From Climacteris rufus (Eukaryota; Chordata; Aves; Passeriformes; Climacteridae): 64,000 nucleotides of DNA. The position numbers and the translations under genes were made by a program. The stretch covers positions 2,512,881 through 2,576,880 of the forward strand of contig VZRZ01001244.1 of NCBI GenBank assembly GCA_013398175.1. Reading direction: 5' to 3'. The stretch's first letter is position 1. Every line of letters begins with the position of its first letter. Positions 12,390 through 24,781 of this stretch are shown here, one piece after another. The notes beneath the pieces were generated by a model that was not told the DNA's origin, made no database searches, and saw nothing but the letters and a program-made list of their open reading frames with translations.

Positions 12390-12790
12390 ACCAAATGAGG
12401 CAAGAGCTCTCAGCCTCAAGGAGTTACCTTGGGCAGCAATCCCACCACAGGGGAGAGGCCCCAACTTGCAAACCCCCTGCAAATCCTCTGCTCCAAGGAG
12501 GACCAATTCAACTGAACCTCTCTGGTGAGACTCCATTCACACCCTAATTGAGTCTGATCTGTGGTCAGAGACAATCACTTCAGCCTTCATTGGCTGAAGA
12601 GCCTGACCTTCCACCCTACACCAGCCACCATGCAGTTGTAACAGGGATCAGCCGGTGCCAGGGCCGGTCAATGTTACACGGCTGAAACCAGCCACCACAT
12701 GGCTGAGGTCAGACACAAGTCACTCACTGGAGGGCCTTGATCCCTGTTGGGGCAGGTGCACCTGCTGTGGGTGAAAATGGCCACTCAGCA
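12390..12790. other. GC-rich block of unknown origin
   Basis: About 400 bp much richer in GC than the surrounding DNA, with sharp edges. It holds a perfect 8-bp inverted repeat with a 6-base loop (cttcagcc at 12578-12585, ggctgaag at 12592-12599) and a cluster of GCCGG motifs near 12650-12670. It does not match the CR1 or LTR pieces elsewhere in the window. A decayed insertion is more likely than a gene, but I cannot assign it. Confidence 0.3.
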
Positions 12791-14564
12791 TACATTAGAT
12801 TAGGGAATATTGACATGTAAATCAGGGAAGAATGTTTTCTCAGAAACAGCCGCCACTTAGTTTTTACAGCTGTTCATTAACCTATCTAATCAAGTAAGTG
12901 CCACCAAGATAGTCCTGCCTAATAGAAGGGATAATGCCAAAATGATAAAGACTATTTGCTGAAGTTAAGTGCTTACTTTCAAATTCCTATAATTTGCAAC
13001 AATTTATTTTCTACTTCCTATGTTCCAAATACAAAGGTCGCAGCCCCTACAGAGACCTGGTTGTCACCACATCTCTTCTTTCTCTTTGTTTCTCACAATG
13101 CTATCGAACCTGTTCCTTTAGCGTTACCAAACCTTTCTCTTAATCTTGCTTCTATGTTTTCTGCCAGGCCACTTCCTGGTAACTCCTTGAAATTATGTCT
13201 ATTCTCATACCACATCTCATACCGACAGTCTGCTCCCACATTCCTACCTAGCTTCAGCATCAGTAACCTTGACAGGCATTCTCCTCCAAAGTGTGACACC
13301 AGGTCTCGCTTTGCCCATTATCTCATAGTAAGTAAATCGCAGAATTAGGGCCACAGCTCTTCCCAGCACTTTCAAGCAGTTGACCAGCAGAGTATATCAG
13401 GTTCCTATGTCAGAGAGCAGATTTCAATGCACAGTAAATGTGTGTGCCACCTTTGCATTCCTGGACACCAGCTTCATCTCTTTCAAAGTTTCCTTTGCCT
13501 GGGGCTGAATAAAGCATGACTGGTTATTCTCAACAGCATAGTCTTATGTGATCCCCTTTTTTTCCCAAAGATTTTATTTAATTGTAGGAGAAATATAACT
13601 TTAATCTTCTGACTCCATAAAAGCACTATTACTGTCAGTGATAACCTTTCCTTAGCTTTTACAGTTATTAATATTCCAGTCTTTAAAAGTACTGCCATAA
13701 ATCTTCCCGGAAGCATTTTTAATGTGGCAGGATTTTGTTATCAGTTCTTAAATTCTGACACTAGATTAATCAATCTAGCTTTCTTTTTTTTTCCCCCTTC
13801 CTCCTTTTTCTTGACTATGTTTTAAGAGTTTTATCCACAGATGGATGGATAGGTAGTTAGGTGTCAACATGCCATCACATATATTAAAATATATTTACAA
13901 ATACATGTGCAAACATATGTATTAAAGACAAAACATATCTTTCAATCCTACAACCAACATCAAAGCAGTAATGACACTCTCTGAACCTTTCTCTACAACA
14001 TCAATTAAAAAACTCTCAGTCACATTTTAGAGGTGCCCGCAGCCAAAATCCTACCTTGCTTCATTCCACCAGCAACAAAGGTCCTTTGCCCTTGAAGGAT
14101 TTACTCTGTAATTACCACCCTAATAGCTTGTCTTAGTATGATTTTGACAGCATAAGCATTTTAAACATTTAGCAGAAACAGAACAAATTTTGCAGCACTC
14201 TTATAAATGTATTCAGTCTTGTATTGGTTATCCTGGTGTATCACTCCTCAGATCAAATAGCATTTCCTGATTTTTTAGTTTCTAAAAAGGTAATGAGCGT
14301 TTGAATTCTTACCTTGGACCTAAATAGTGTGTAACATGGAAAATACTATAAAATCATACAGAGTTTGGGAACTGACTGTAATCACTCTTTGTAATGTCAT
14401 CTCTGTGTGAAGTGTGTGAATGTGGTTTGATGCTTTCATGGAATAGCACACAGTCCTAAAAAACCGACCACAACAAACCCTTCTCAAAATAAACAGTGAA
14501 GGTCTGCGACTTCAGGGAGTGCTAGTATCTTGATTTTATCCAGAAGCAAATGAAAAGTTAGAGA

Positions 14565-15545
14565 ACCACAGAATCAATTAGGTTGGAAAAGACCTCTGAG
14601 ATCATTGAGTCCAACCCATGATCAAACAACACCATGTCAACTAGGCCATGGCACTGAGTGCCACATCCAATAGTATTTTGAACCATCCCAGAGATGGTGA
14701 CTCCATCACCTTCCTGGGGAGCCCATTCCAATGTTTAACAACGGTTTCTATGAAGAAATTCTCCTGGTGTAAGGCCTGAACCTCCCCTGGAGCAGCTTGA
14801 GGCTGTGTACTCTCATCCAGTCACTGATCACCTGCACAAAGAGACCAACACCCAGCCTGCTACACCCTCCTTGCAGGTAAATTCTAGAGAGCAATAAGGT
14901 GTCCCCTGAGCCTCGTTTTCTCCATGCTAAACACCCCCATCTCCCTCAGCTGCTCCTCATAAAACTTGTGCTCCAGACCCTTCACCAGATCCATTGTCCT
15001 TCTCTGGACTCACTCCAGCACCTCAGTGTCCTTCTTGCAGTGAGGGTACCAGAACTACGTTCATCACTCAGGGTGTGACCTCATCAGTGCTGAGCACAGG
15101 GGAAGAATCGCTTCCCTAGTCCTGCTGGCCACACTGTTCTTGATACAAGCCTGGATGGCATTGGTTTTCTTGGTTATCTGTGCTCAGGCTGTCTCATGTT
15201 CAGACACCTGCTGACCAGAACCACCAGGTCCTTTCCCACTGGGCAGCTTTCCAGGCACTCTTCCCCCCTACTTCTTGCCCCAGTAGTGCTGCATGCAGCT
15301 GCTGTGAACAAAGTGTAGGACCTTGCACTTGGCCTTGTTGTACCTAATACCTGTAGGACCTTGCACTTGGCCCTGTTGTACCTAATACCACTGGTCTCAG
15401 ACCATCTCTCCGGCCTGTCCAGATCCCACAGCAGAGCATTACTACCCTCCATCAAATTGACATTCTCATGCAATTTGGTGTCATTCAGGAGTTTACTGAG
15501 AGTATACTCAATCTCCTCATCTAGGAAGAGAATAATAAATAAACG
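14565..15545 (-). mobile_element. CR1 LINE, long 3' part, minus strand
   Basis: Read on the plus strand the element starts with the inverted CR1 tail ('cacagaatcaattaggttgg' at 14568-14587). It continues through 'gggagcccattccaatg' near 14718, 'tcctggtgtaaggcctgaac' near 14763 and the CR1 3' extension ('cctggatggcattggttttc' near 15150), ending near 15545. The copy is about 980 bp and 5'-truncated. It includes a 38-bp tandem duplication at 15314-15389. Open frames here are shadows of the repeat. Confidence 0.93.
15314..15389. repeat. 38-bp tandem duplication inside CR1
   Basis: The 38-bp unit starting 'tgtaggaccttgcacttgg' occurs at 15314-15351 and again at 15352-15389, with one mismatch (ccttgttg against ccctgttg). 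CR1 normally carries this block once, so the duplication arose within this copy or its direct source. Confidence 0.92.
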
Positions 15546-18500
15546 TAAATAAAGGTAATTCAGAGCTGCTTGTGTTGGTTAAAAACCAATATGCCAACAT
15601 GTTGAAAAAGCTGAAGTTTATGAGTGTATTATATTCAAGGGGATATATAATATGCTAACTTTTAGAAGATCCAATAATACTGTGCAGTCTTTTCTGCAAG
15701 ACATATGTTGTTTGTCACTGATGACAAGATGGTGGAAAGTATTTCCTCCTGCTCCTGTCAGTTATCAAGTAGAATTGAATCTTAGATCTTATGGCTTCCC
15801 AATATTTTGACAGAGCCAAGAACACAAAATATTTTTTTCTTTCAACAATTTACAGCAATACAGAAGGAATTTCTAGAATTACTTTGACAGTGACTGTGGT
15901 ATTTCATCTCAGTTTCTCTGTGTTCCCAGTAGCATTCATGTACTTTATGGTGTGAGTGTAAGAGTAGTTAAGTTAAAAGGCAAACATTTTTCTTCAATGA
16001 GAAATTAATTTCCCACTTACAGTGAAGTAACGGGATGAATGACTGAACAAGCACCTCTGTCTGTCTTGACTCACATCCCTGACTTTATAGCACTCACTGC
16101 AACCCATCCCATTCATTTCTGGGAGCAAGCAGCAACCAGCCCATCATGGAGAGAAGAGAACAAAGAAAGCTAAAGCATATTTCCATGAGGAAGTGACTTT
16201 CCAGTAGAGACTATAGTGTCCCAGAACTTTTGGCAAGCCATTGGTGGGATGTCAAAACGAAACAAAAATTATGTTGAAAGGTTAGATTTAATTCTTGGAT
16301 GAGTTACTGGAATGAGAGTTTAATTTAACAACTTTTCTTCTAAAACCATCTTTCCCCTTTATGGCTGTAGGAGAGACTAACTTTTATAAGCAGAAAGGAA
16401 AAAAGAGTGATCTAGCTCAGATTTAAGATTCTTGATCTTGATTAGTACAGCTGTTTTAAAAAATACACCTTGAATAAAAATTTTATGTGAAACCTTGATT
16501 GAAATGTTTCATTTCAGGAAAATAAGTTGTTAATTTGACATTTGCTTATTTAGAAGTTAGTGTGATGAGCTGTGTTTCAAAACAAGTAAGATTCATTGGT
16601 TCTTGAATTAAAATACTCCCTCACCTATAAACTCTCATCATTATTGGCAGTGCTTTTAGAATCCCATTCAAAGATGAATTTTCAAGAATTTATTTCCAAG
16701 AAACTCTGCCCCAAGAAATTTTAAAATATGTGAAAAAATGTGTTTGAAAAGACCGTTAAGTGCTTTTTCCTTTTCCTGTTTTGTTTCTTTAGCATTTAAT
16801 TACTGTGATTTGCTCTTCTGTAATATGAATACTTGCTTTTTCATGTAAGATTCATTCATGCTTAACCTTTGAATTAAGCAACTGCACAACAGGATAGCTC
16901 TTTTTACAACCCTGATGTAGCCTTCCATTTTCCATAACTCCTGCTTGTCTACAAATGGGGCAAAGATAGAAATTGCATACCTCAGACAATGACAGGGACA
17001 ATGGGATTTTCTTCTTTGCAAGAGCTAGCTGAACTAAAACTTAGGTGAAATTATGTGATTTAAACACTGACACACAGCTTTCTGCCTTTATAAAGTATTA
17101 GACACCAATGGGCCCATATTCCTTGTTTTTACAGCTTTGATAAATTACATTAAAATAGTGAAGTTGCAGCACACATCTTTAAACTTACTTGTAAGGCAGT
17201 GTTTTAAATAATTTCAATGGCAAATTAAGGAAAAAAACAGACAGGAAATTCAAGTAATTAAAATTTAGTTGTTTGTCACTCCTATGACCTGTTTGTAACT
17301 TGTAGTAGGGCAAAGCTAGTTTTTTTTTGATATTTGCAATGTCTCAAGCTCATGCTCCATTACATTAGTCTTAACATAATAATCAAATCAACTCCACCAG
17401 AGTTGCAATAGCTGTCACTGGACTACAATAAACACACTGTATTAGATAGAAGCACAGTGTACTGTGTTTACATGTATTAATGTACAAAATGTCTGGGAAT
17501 CCAAAGATTAATTTAGTGAGTAGGAGGGTCTCCAAGTATAATACTGACCCGGCTTCCCAAGTAAACAGAGTCAATAGCTGTTTCAAATTAAAACCACAAT
17601 TCTGAATCAGGCAACATAACTGGCAATGATATTAAAGTAAAAATTACTGTAATTTCAAAATAATTTAAAATTCAGGCACATATTTTATTCTGAATTAATG
17701 CTGTTTCTGAGAGCTGAAGAATGAATCACCACACAAAGAAGCTTTGGTGTCAGTCCCCAGTATGTACAGACAGTGCTCTCATGCCGTGGAAACTGTGGTT
17801 TTAAATATAGAAACAGTGCATCTGTATGACTTACTTTAAAGTAGAGCTGTGTTTTCAGTCAGTGACATCTGCTAGATTGTGGGTGATGCTAGATCATGGC
17901 AATATGGTTAAGTTTGTGAGTTTGTGTATAATTACATTACAGGGGAAAAGAATGTGCTTCACTGCCAGAAAAGGATGAGAGAATGAAAGAGTGAAAAGAG
18001 CTACTCAGTGAAGAGAAATTCTGCAACACAAAGCTGAAACAGCTTCCATATTCAGAATTTGGATAGTGGGAAGTAGTGAGCAAAATGTTTATCATAGCTT
18101 TTTCTCTTGCCTTCATTCTTCTGGTTTTCTATGATTTAAGCAGTCATCATAAAAGTTGCACATCTTCTGGTTTACCAAAAGAATGTCATTAAGTTTTGTT
18201 ATTATCAGACCAAATATTAAAGTTCAGCTTCACAAATTTTCAATGTGTTTAAATTCACCTATGTTGAAACTAATGATATTTTCCATCCAGGCTTAAACCA
18301 TGACAATGGTATAGATATTATCAGTTTATCATGTTATTTCATTGCAAAAAGGGAACTGAAATTTTATCCTAAAAGGAAAACTTAGTAGTTTATCCTCTCT
18401 TGTTTCCTAGGGGAGTTTTTTCTGGATGCTTCCTTTCCCCTTTCCCTTTTCCTCCATCCTTGCTGCATTCTCTCAGTGATCCATACACTCCAGTGTACAC

Positions 18501-21204
18501 ACAAAGAAGCAAGAGCCCTCCATACAATACTGAATACTTCATATAAAGTTTCTGCTTTGAAAAAAAATGCTAGTTACTGTGCTGCACAGGGCTACATCCC
18601 CCTTCATACTGTTCCTCAAATGGCTGAAGGAGGTTTCACTTGGAATCAGAGAAGACTTTTCACTTTCTCTGCTAAAATGGGGGCCAAAATAAGCTCCTCA
18701 CTTCTGTATAAATGAAAGGTGGATAAAGCAAAGCTGTTGTGCCAGTCATAGCACCCAGGACTTGTCTGGAAGGTAAGAGCAGCAACAACATAACAGTTAT
18801 TTCCTCACCCTATGTTGATTCCCAATACAGAAATACTAACAAATTTTGTTAACAAAGTTTGTATAATTTTCCAGAAGCGTAGGAATCATAGAGGGTAGAA
18901 TTGTTTAACCCTGGTTAAAAGTTCCTGTGAAGCTTAAGTTTCATATAACCTCACTAATTTTAATGTTTTTAAGTTACAGTATTTGCCTGAGACATTTCTC
19001 ACTGATGGAATGAAAATAGTACTGGTAACTTTAGCTCTCTGAGTCATCCACCAGTGATGAGGGGGAGAACGCTGCCTTCTAACTCATTCACTTTCTGTGG
19101 TCTAGTGTTCAGCCACGACGTCTTGGCTTGTGCCTACTTTATCTGGGACTTCCAGATGGTCTCTTATCCAAGTACAGGGCAAGCCCAGGAATGCTTAGCC
19201 TCCAAGATCATTTGCATGAGATGTGATGCAATTGGAATTGCCTTTACTCTAGCTCCATCTTCAGTGGAGTTCAGACCATTTGAAGTGTCTGTCCCTTGAG
19301 GTACAATAAGTTTAGTTGAAATACTAGAATAGTTTACTAAATGTGCATTGCATTTACTGGAGAAGACTGGAGCAGGTAAAAGGGATTCAATGTTTTGAAA
19401 CAGTAGTTAGAAACAAGCTGAGAACTTAATCAAAAAATTCAGAGATAAAATCTTTTGCTTTTTCTCTCTTTCTGAATGTTGCTCTTCAATATCAGAAAGC
19501 TCCTAGATTAATTCACCAAAATGTACTCTAGTTATGTAGTTGATGAGAGGAAGTACATTAGACATTGCATCAGCCTCTCGCACAAATATAAAAATATGAA
19601 AACTAGAGGTATAAAGTCAGAAAAATAAAGCAATGTAATGGCTCATGAATCATATGGCTGGTTGCAGTATAGTTAGGGCAAGGTGACAGACTTCAGTATG
19701 TCCAGAAATGTGAAAATTAAATTTTCTAAGAACAAAAATTAAGAATTAATCTAGAAGTATTCAAGCATATTTCTTCCTGACCTTTTTCTTAGTCTTGAAG
19801 CATAATATCAGAACATTAGGAAAAGAGCATGACAGAGTTTTTGTCTGAAATTTTGTCGGAAATTAAAATACTGGGGGAAAAAGCTCACATACTCCACCAC
19901 AAAAACTCTTTGCCGCAGGCAACATTCACTCCTGCCCAGAAAAACAAAACACTGTTGTCATCAAGAACGACTGTTACAGTCTGTACAGTAATACGCCTGG
20001 ACAACACTGTTAAAGAAAGGATAAGCTGTCCACATATAAGAAGTGTGGGATAAGAAGTGTTGATTTGGTTAGTTCAATGAAAAGGCAAAAGAAAAATATA
20101 AACAACCTTTGTTATTCTTTTTCCTCTACCTTCCTCCATTCCCATCCCAAGAAAGTTGAGAAAAAATTCTAAAACTAAATGTGTGTGAAATAAGTTACTG
20201 TGGTGGTCTGGGACTGGCAAGAGACTGAAGCAAGGCAGAAAATGGTTTTTTGTAGCTTAAAAGGGACCAACTGATGAATGATTTAGGCTGCTGGCAGCCA
20301 GAGAGTATAGGAATGGATTTGTTTAGTCCTGTCGTTTGACTATATCCTCTGAAATTCATTAGGAAACAATATAATTTATAATTATTTTCCATTTGTTGAA
20401 ACCAACAGAAAATGTGCCATGAAAATCTCCCAGAATATATGTTTCTTATTTAAAAGAGAAAAAAGAAAAAGTAACAGTCTCAAAAGTGAGCACTTGTGTG
20501 TCAACAGATCCTGTCAGCAAGGAAAAACAAATTTGTCCCAAAACAATAATTAGGTGCTTCTGAAAGATGTAGAAACCAGTCTTGTATTGAGAGGAAAAGA
20601 AGTGTAATATGTAAGAACAATGTAGCCATTATAGACTCAAAACTATATATAGTCTCACATGTAGTATATATAATTTCTGAGAGATTCCGGAAGGATTTTA
20701 TATATAAAGAACCATGCATTTTGTTAATGTGCTAAGACTTGTATAAAAGAAAATCTTTTTAAAAAATATTGTTAAGTGGAAAAATAACTTACTGGAATGA
20801 GCAGCCCTAGACCCTGGAAAAACTTCTAAATGTGCCCAACTGGTCAGAAGAAATATGTTCTCTAAATGGGAAAGATGATATTTTTTAATTATTGCCTTAT
20901 ACTGGATTTGGTTACATTAAAAACTTTGCGTTTTCACTGATGAAAACAGATTCTAACCAAATCTTGTGCTTGATCCCAAAACTCAGTGTAACTTAGAAAT
21001 GGCCAGGCATATTTTACTGAGTAATTGTAAATTAAAAGATGATTCAGATCTTATGGAAACACAAATTAAGTCTCTCCATTGATTGTAACAACATAGCTTA
21101 GAAGACAAAAACATCTATGCCAAAAGCCATGGCGCTGCACATTGGGTCGGACACCACACAGATGAGTATTGTCACTGTGAGACTGGCCACAAGCAACACT
21201 CCTC
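15546..21204. other. AT-rich sequence, no gene recognised
   Basis: About 5.7 kb with no identifiable gene or transposon. Open frames are all short (81 codons or fewer) and lack supporting signals. The interval 19020-19310 is slightly richer in GC but was not recognised. Confidence 0.45.
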
Positions 21205-21262
21205 AGTGGTCAATACTGTTTCATATTTTCATGAATAACCTACATGATGATGAAGCCAAGTC
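21205..21262 (+). mobile_element. Short CR1 reverse-transcriptase scrap
   Basis: The run 'tttcatattttcatgaataa' near 21220-21239 followed by 'cctacatgatgatgaa' resembles the CR1 reverse-transcriptase block just before its conserved aspartates (Leu-Phe-Asn-Ile-Phe-Ile-Asn-Asp-Leu-type coding). It is only about 58 bp and directly borders the retroviral protease remnant, so it may mark the site where the provirus was truncated. Confidence 0.4.
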
Positions 21263-21568
21263 TTCCCTGTAACAGAATCCAGATGGGTTCTGCCCCTTTA
21301 TAACTTGAAGACGCTGTGCACCAGTGTCTACTAGAGACTGTGGGTCTAATGAGCCAGACCAACCAGATCCACACAGTCCAGTAAACCACACTGTTCCCTT
21401 CCTCCACCTGGCTGAAAGCAAGGTCCCTCTAGTCTTGGACACCATATTTGTTACTGTCTTCTTGCAAATGCAAATAAAAAGTGTCTTTATTAAGATCAGA
21501 GCTAAGATCAACCATTTTACCTTGTTTGGAACTGCCCACTGGAAACAAGCAACAATTTTCCTGGCCAT
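21221..21568 (-). pseudogene. Endogenous retrovirus protease remnant
   Basis: A 115-codon minus-strand frame carries the aspartic-protease active-site motif D-T-G-A, with the catalytic Asp codon at 21326-21328, preceded by Leu-Val. It lies downstream of the gag remnant on the same strand, which is the retroviral gene order gag then pro. Retroviral proteases work as dimers to cut Gag and Gag-Pol. No reverse transcriptase or integrase follows; retroviral similarity stops near 21220. A four-residue motif alone is weak, but order, strand and spacing support it. Confidence 0.55.
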
Positions 21569-21599
21569 TTTGCAGAAAGAGTTTTTCCTTTTGTAATTG

Positions 21600-23014
21600 T
21601 TTTTCCTTTCAGTTCAGATACTAAATTTCAGATACCTCTAAATTTGAGGTAGATTTTCCATCCCATTTCGTAGTGTCCCTCTGTGGTACCACAGGCAAAC
21701 TGCAGTTGCCCTGTGGTGTATATCCTCCCTCTTGAACAGAGGAATTCCTACTCCTAATGCTTGAGTCACTGGTTTGTGCAGGTGAGGAATAGGACATATC
21801 CACTTTGAATTGCTGAACAATTTTTCCACAGCCAAGATATAGGCTCACAGGGATGAAGAGAGACTTTCTTCCTATTGACAGAGTTGGCTAGCCAATTCAT
21901 TCACTTTTTTCCTCACCATCTCTCCAGGTCATTGCTACAAATAAAGGAATTGGTATATGATGATGGTGCGATCGGTACAAGCTTTCACTACATGGGTCAT
22001 GAACACTTGACTTCATCTGGCTCTTTGGGTAACTGCTCATGTCCAAGTCGTTATAAATCACAATGGCACAGCTAATTCCTTTGGGTATTGGATACCTCCC
22101 TCCACATTGATCCAGTTGTCTGGCTGACAAATAACATCTTCCTTGAAGGGATTCCTTTCCTTCATGCCTGACAAGAATCTCCTCCAGAGGCCGAGGACCT
22201 GTGTCCCTTTTCCAATTGTCTTGTCAGTGCCCCCTTCCTGGGAAGTGATCCCAGTTGCTCCAATCCCAGCATCAGAGCAGCCAAGTGACAATGTGTTCAC
22301 CTGGATGACAGCTAAAATCTTTTCATGTGTCCTGCAGGTCCACAGGAATAGGGGTTGAGTGGTTACTGCCTCATTTATGAACTCTTCTTACGAATGAGCC
22401 TCTTCCTTCTCCTCTTCTTGTAACGGTTGTGCTTTGGAGTAGTTTGCTTTGTTCACTTCTTCCTCCTTCTCCCTCTGAGCAGGAATTTCTTCCCTTTCTA
22501 AATTATCTGACTGCAATTTCCAGTATTTCTTCTTGCGTGCAGGAGTGACTGATACGATCACAGACTGGTTCTCAGCTTTAGATGCAGTGCCTGTCACAAG
22601 GGTTGGATTAGCCACAGTGTCTGTTGTTTTATTCTCAGATCCAGAGACCTTCTCTTCCTTTTGAGGGTGATGAACACACTCAACAGGCATAGACCAAGCC
22701 CTGGCACATTGTGTTGTAGTGATTTGTGTCTCTTGGGAATTTCCAGGGTCACAGCATACTTTTTCTAAATATTTTAGTATTTTTTCAGGATTCTGCACTT
22801 GTTCAGGGGTGAAATTCCAAAACACTGGAGGTACCCACTGTCCTAGGTACTTGTCCATTCTATCCCACACATCCTGCCACTCAAAGCTATCCAGCCTCAG
22901 GGCAGATCTCTGGGTGGTATTCTTAAACATTTGGTTAACCTTGAGCAAGATATGCAACACATTCAAGAGACATAGCATTAGGAACACGGTTGAACATCCA
23001 AAAGATATCAACAT
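21600..23014 (-). pseudogene. Endogenous retrovirus gag remnant (ERVL-like, broken)
   Basis: Minus-strand reading frames over 22388-23014 (208 codons), then 22058-22300, 21897-22130 and 21621-21848, have the character of a gag-type polyprotein common in bird genomes. The first frame has a Glu/Lys-rich C-terminal half; the next contains a segment around 'GGIQYPKELAVPL' that I recognise as typical of avian endogenous gag proteins. The coding line changes frame several times and contains stops, so no complete protein can be made. The leader of about 430 bp upstream separates it from the LTR at 23441-23950. Confidence 0.75.
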
Positions 23015-23440
23015 TCTTAAGAACTATTGTAACTAGCCTGGAGACTCCTTCTCTAAGCAGAAACAGTAAAAGGTGTTGTTATTAATAGTTTCTGATAGAT
23101 GGACCTTGAAATATGGCAATGACATCACCACTGAGTACAAATAACAGATTAGTCTCACAACTAGTCATTTTATCGTATCATAAGCCAGCATTACACAAAA
23201 TGTGCTGCAAAATTTTAAACAACCCCCAGGACAATAAGAAACACATATAGCAAGTACGGTTGCATAACATAACCTGAGAACAAGTGCACTAACTCTGAGA
23301 GTAAATAAATCAACATTGTGACCAATGGCTATTAAATTAATAAAAGGAAACTTTGTAACAAATTTGCTTTAACATGTTCTGCTCCTATCCATCATTATCT
23401 TAATCCTTCAAGCTCTGCATTGGGCCCCATAAAGGACTAT
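23015..23440 (-). other. Proviral leader region between LTR and gag
   Basis: This stretch lies between the inner edge of the 5' LTR and the start of the gag remnant, where a provirus has its primer-binding site and untranslated leader. I could not match an 18-base tRNA-complementary primer-binding site next to the LTR, so its primer tRNA cannot be assigned. No other feature is visible. Confidence 0.45.
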
Positions 23441-23950
23441 TGTGATTTAACCCAGCAGGTGGCTAAACACCTCACTGGTCCCAGTGGGATAGGGGAGAGA
23501 ATTGGAAAAATAAAGGTAAAACTTGTGGGTTGAGGTAAAGACAGTTTAATAGGACAGAAAAGGAAGGAAAAATAATAATAATGATAAAAGAATATACAAA
23601 ACAAGTGGTGCACAATGTAGTTGCTCACCACCCACTGACCAATGCCCTATCAATCACCGAGCAGCAGTCCACCACCCCCCAGCCAACACCCCCTGGTTTT
23701 TTTGTTCAGCATGACATCTTATGGCATGGAATATCCCTTTGGTCAGTTTGGGTCAGTTGTCCTGCCTGGGTGCCCTCCCAGTTTCTTGTGGCCCATCAGC
23801 CTCCTTGCTATCAGAGCAGCATGAGAAGATGAAAAGTCCTTGATTTAGTGTAAATACTGCTCAGCAGCAACTAAAACACCAGTGTGTAATCACTATTCTT
23901 ATCCTAAATCCAAAACTTAGAAAATTAACTTTATCCCAGCCAAAACCAGG
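23441..23950 (-). mobile_element. ERVL-type LTR, 5' LTR of the truncated provirus
   Basis: The plus strand reads the inverse of a very common avian ERVL LTR. It runs from 'tgtgatttaacccagcagg' at 23441, through 'gacagtttaataggacagaa' near 23541, the 'aagaatatacaaaacaagtg' block near 23588 and 'ggcatggaatatccctttgg' near 23722, to 'cccagccaaaaccagg' ending near 23950. Because gag follows on the minus strand at lower coordinates, this is the 5' LTR. The outer end (expected ...ggaca on the plus strand) is eroded and no target duplication could be read. Confidence 0.88.
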
Positions 23951-24781
23951 TTTTACTTAACCAAACACTAAGAAGGCCCAAACACACAGAAGTCAGTAGA
24001 ACAAGGAATATTTTACCACTGAAAAGCTTTCCTATGTCTGTGAAAGATACCAAATAGCTAGTTGGAATAAGGCAGACCAAAGTATCACACTGCACCAAAA
24101 TATGAGAGAGAGGCCTTAAAAGCGTAGGTAAGCATTGGGAAGCAGTAGTGAATTGTGTCACATGCAACTATGGGAATTTAAGGGAATGTAAACCATTGCT
24201 ATAATGTTGGAGGAAATGCTGCACAATGTCTGTTATTTAGCTCTTCATTGCCCTGGCACACATGACCATAGTGACGAGGTGTTGTTTTCAACATTGAAAC
24301 AGCAAATTCAAAGGGTTATTCATAAAGGTAATTCTGATGAAGATCAGTGTTCTAGAAAAACACATCTTATAGGATGTCATCAAAACCTATACTGTTCGCC
24401 TACCTACTCTAAATCACAAAAAGCAAGATTTTAGGAATTGTTATCTAAGAAGCAGGTAGAGCTTACAAGCTAGCATTTCAAAAGTCAATATAACACAGTC
24501 CCGTCTCACAAACCTGGTTTGCAACCCACCATGGATAAGAAATCAGCTTAGAAATATCTGAATGTTGGTGGTCCACAAATCGCTGTGGAAGTCAGATTCT
24601 GGGAGGAAGCTTTGAAAACATGTAAGAGGAAAACTGTGCATCAGAAAGGAGGTCTTGTTTACTACATGGTGGCATAGAAGAAACAAGTTAGATGTGAATG
24701 AGTGAGTTTGTAATAAACAATAGTCATAGGAGCAAACAATAGTTCACTCAGAGACTGAAGTCTGTATGAATTGAGCACAAT
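23951..24781. other. Sequence between ERV LTR and CR1, nothing recognised
   Basis: About 830 bp of AT-rich DNA without a gene, known repeat or notable structure. Confidence 0.45.

Larger units (their letters stand above)
9121..14564. other. AT-rich sequence, no gene recognised
   Basis: No gene was found. The stretch contains an alternating A/T tract (about 9236-9352), an ATG/GAT-rich simple tract at 12042-12083 and a GC-rich block at 12390-12790 listed separately. Open frames at 9348-9788 (minus, 146 codons) and 12956-13348 (plus, 130 codons) show no splice sites, known motifs or start context. Confidence 0.45.

Noticed and set aside
12956..13348. 130-codon plus-strand open frame with a 68-codon frame opposite
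   Set aside because: The translation is Ser/Leu/Pro-rich and matches nothing I know. Open frames on both strands with no splice sites suggest chance.
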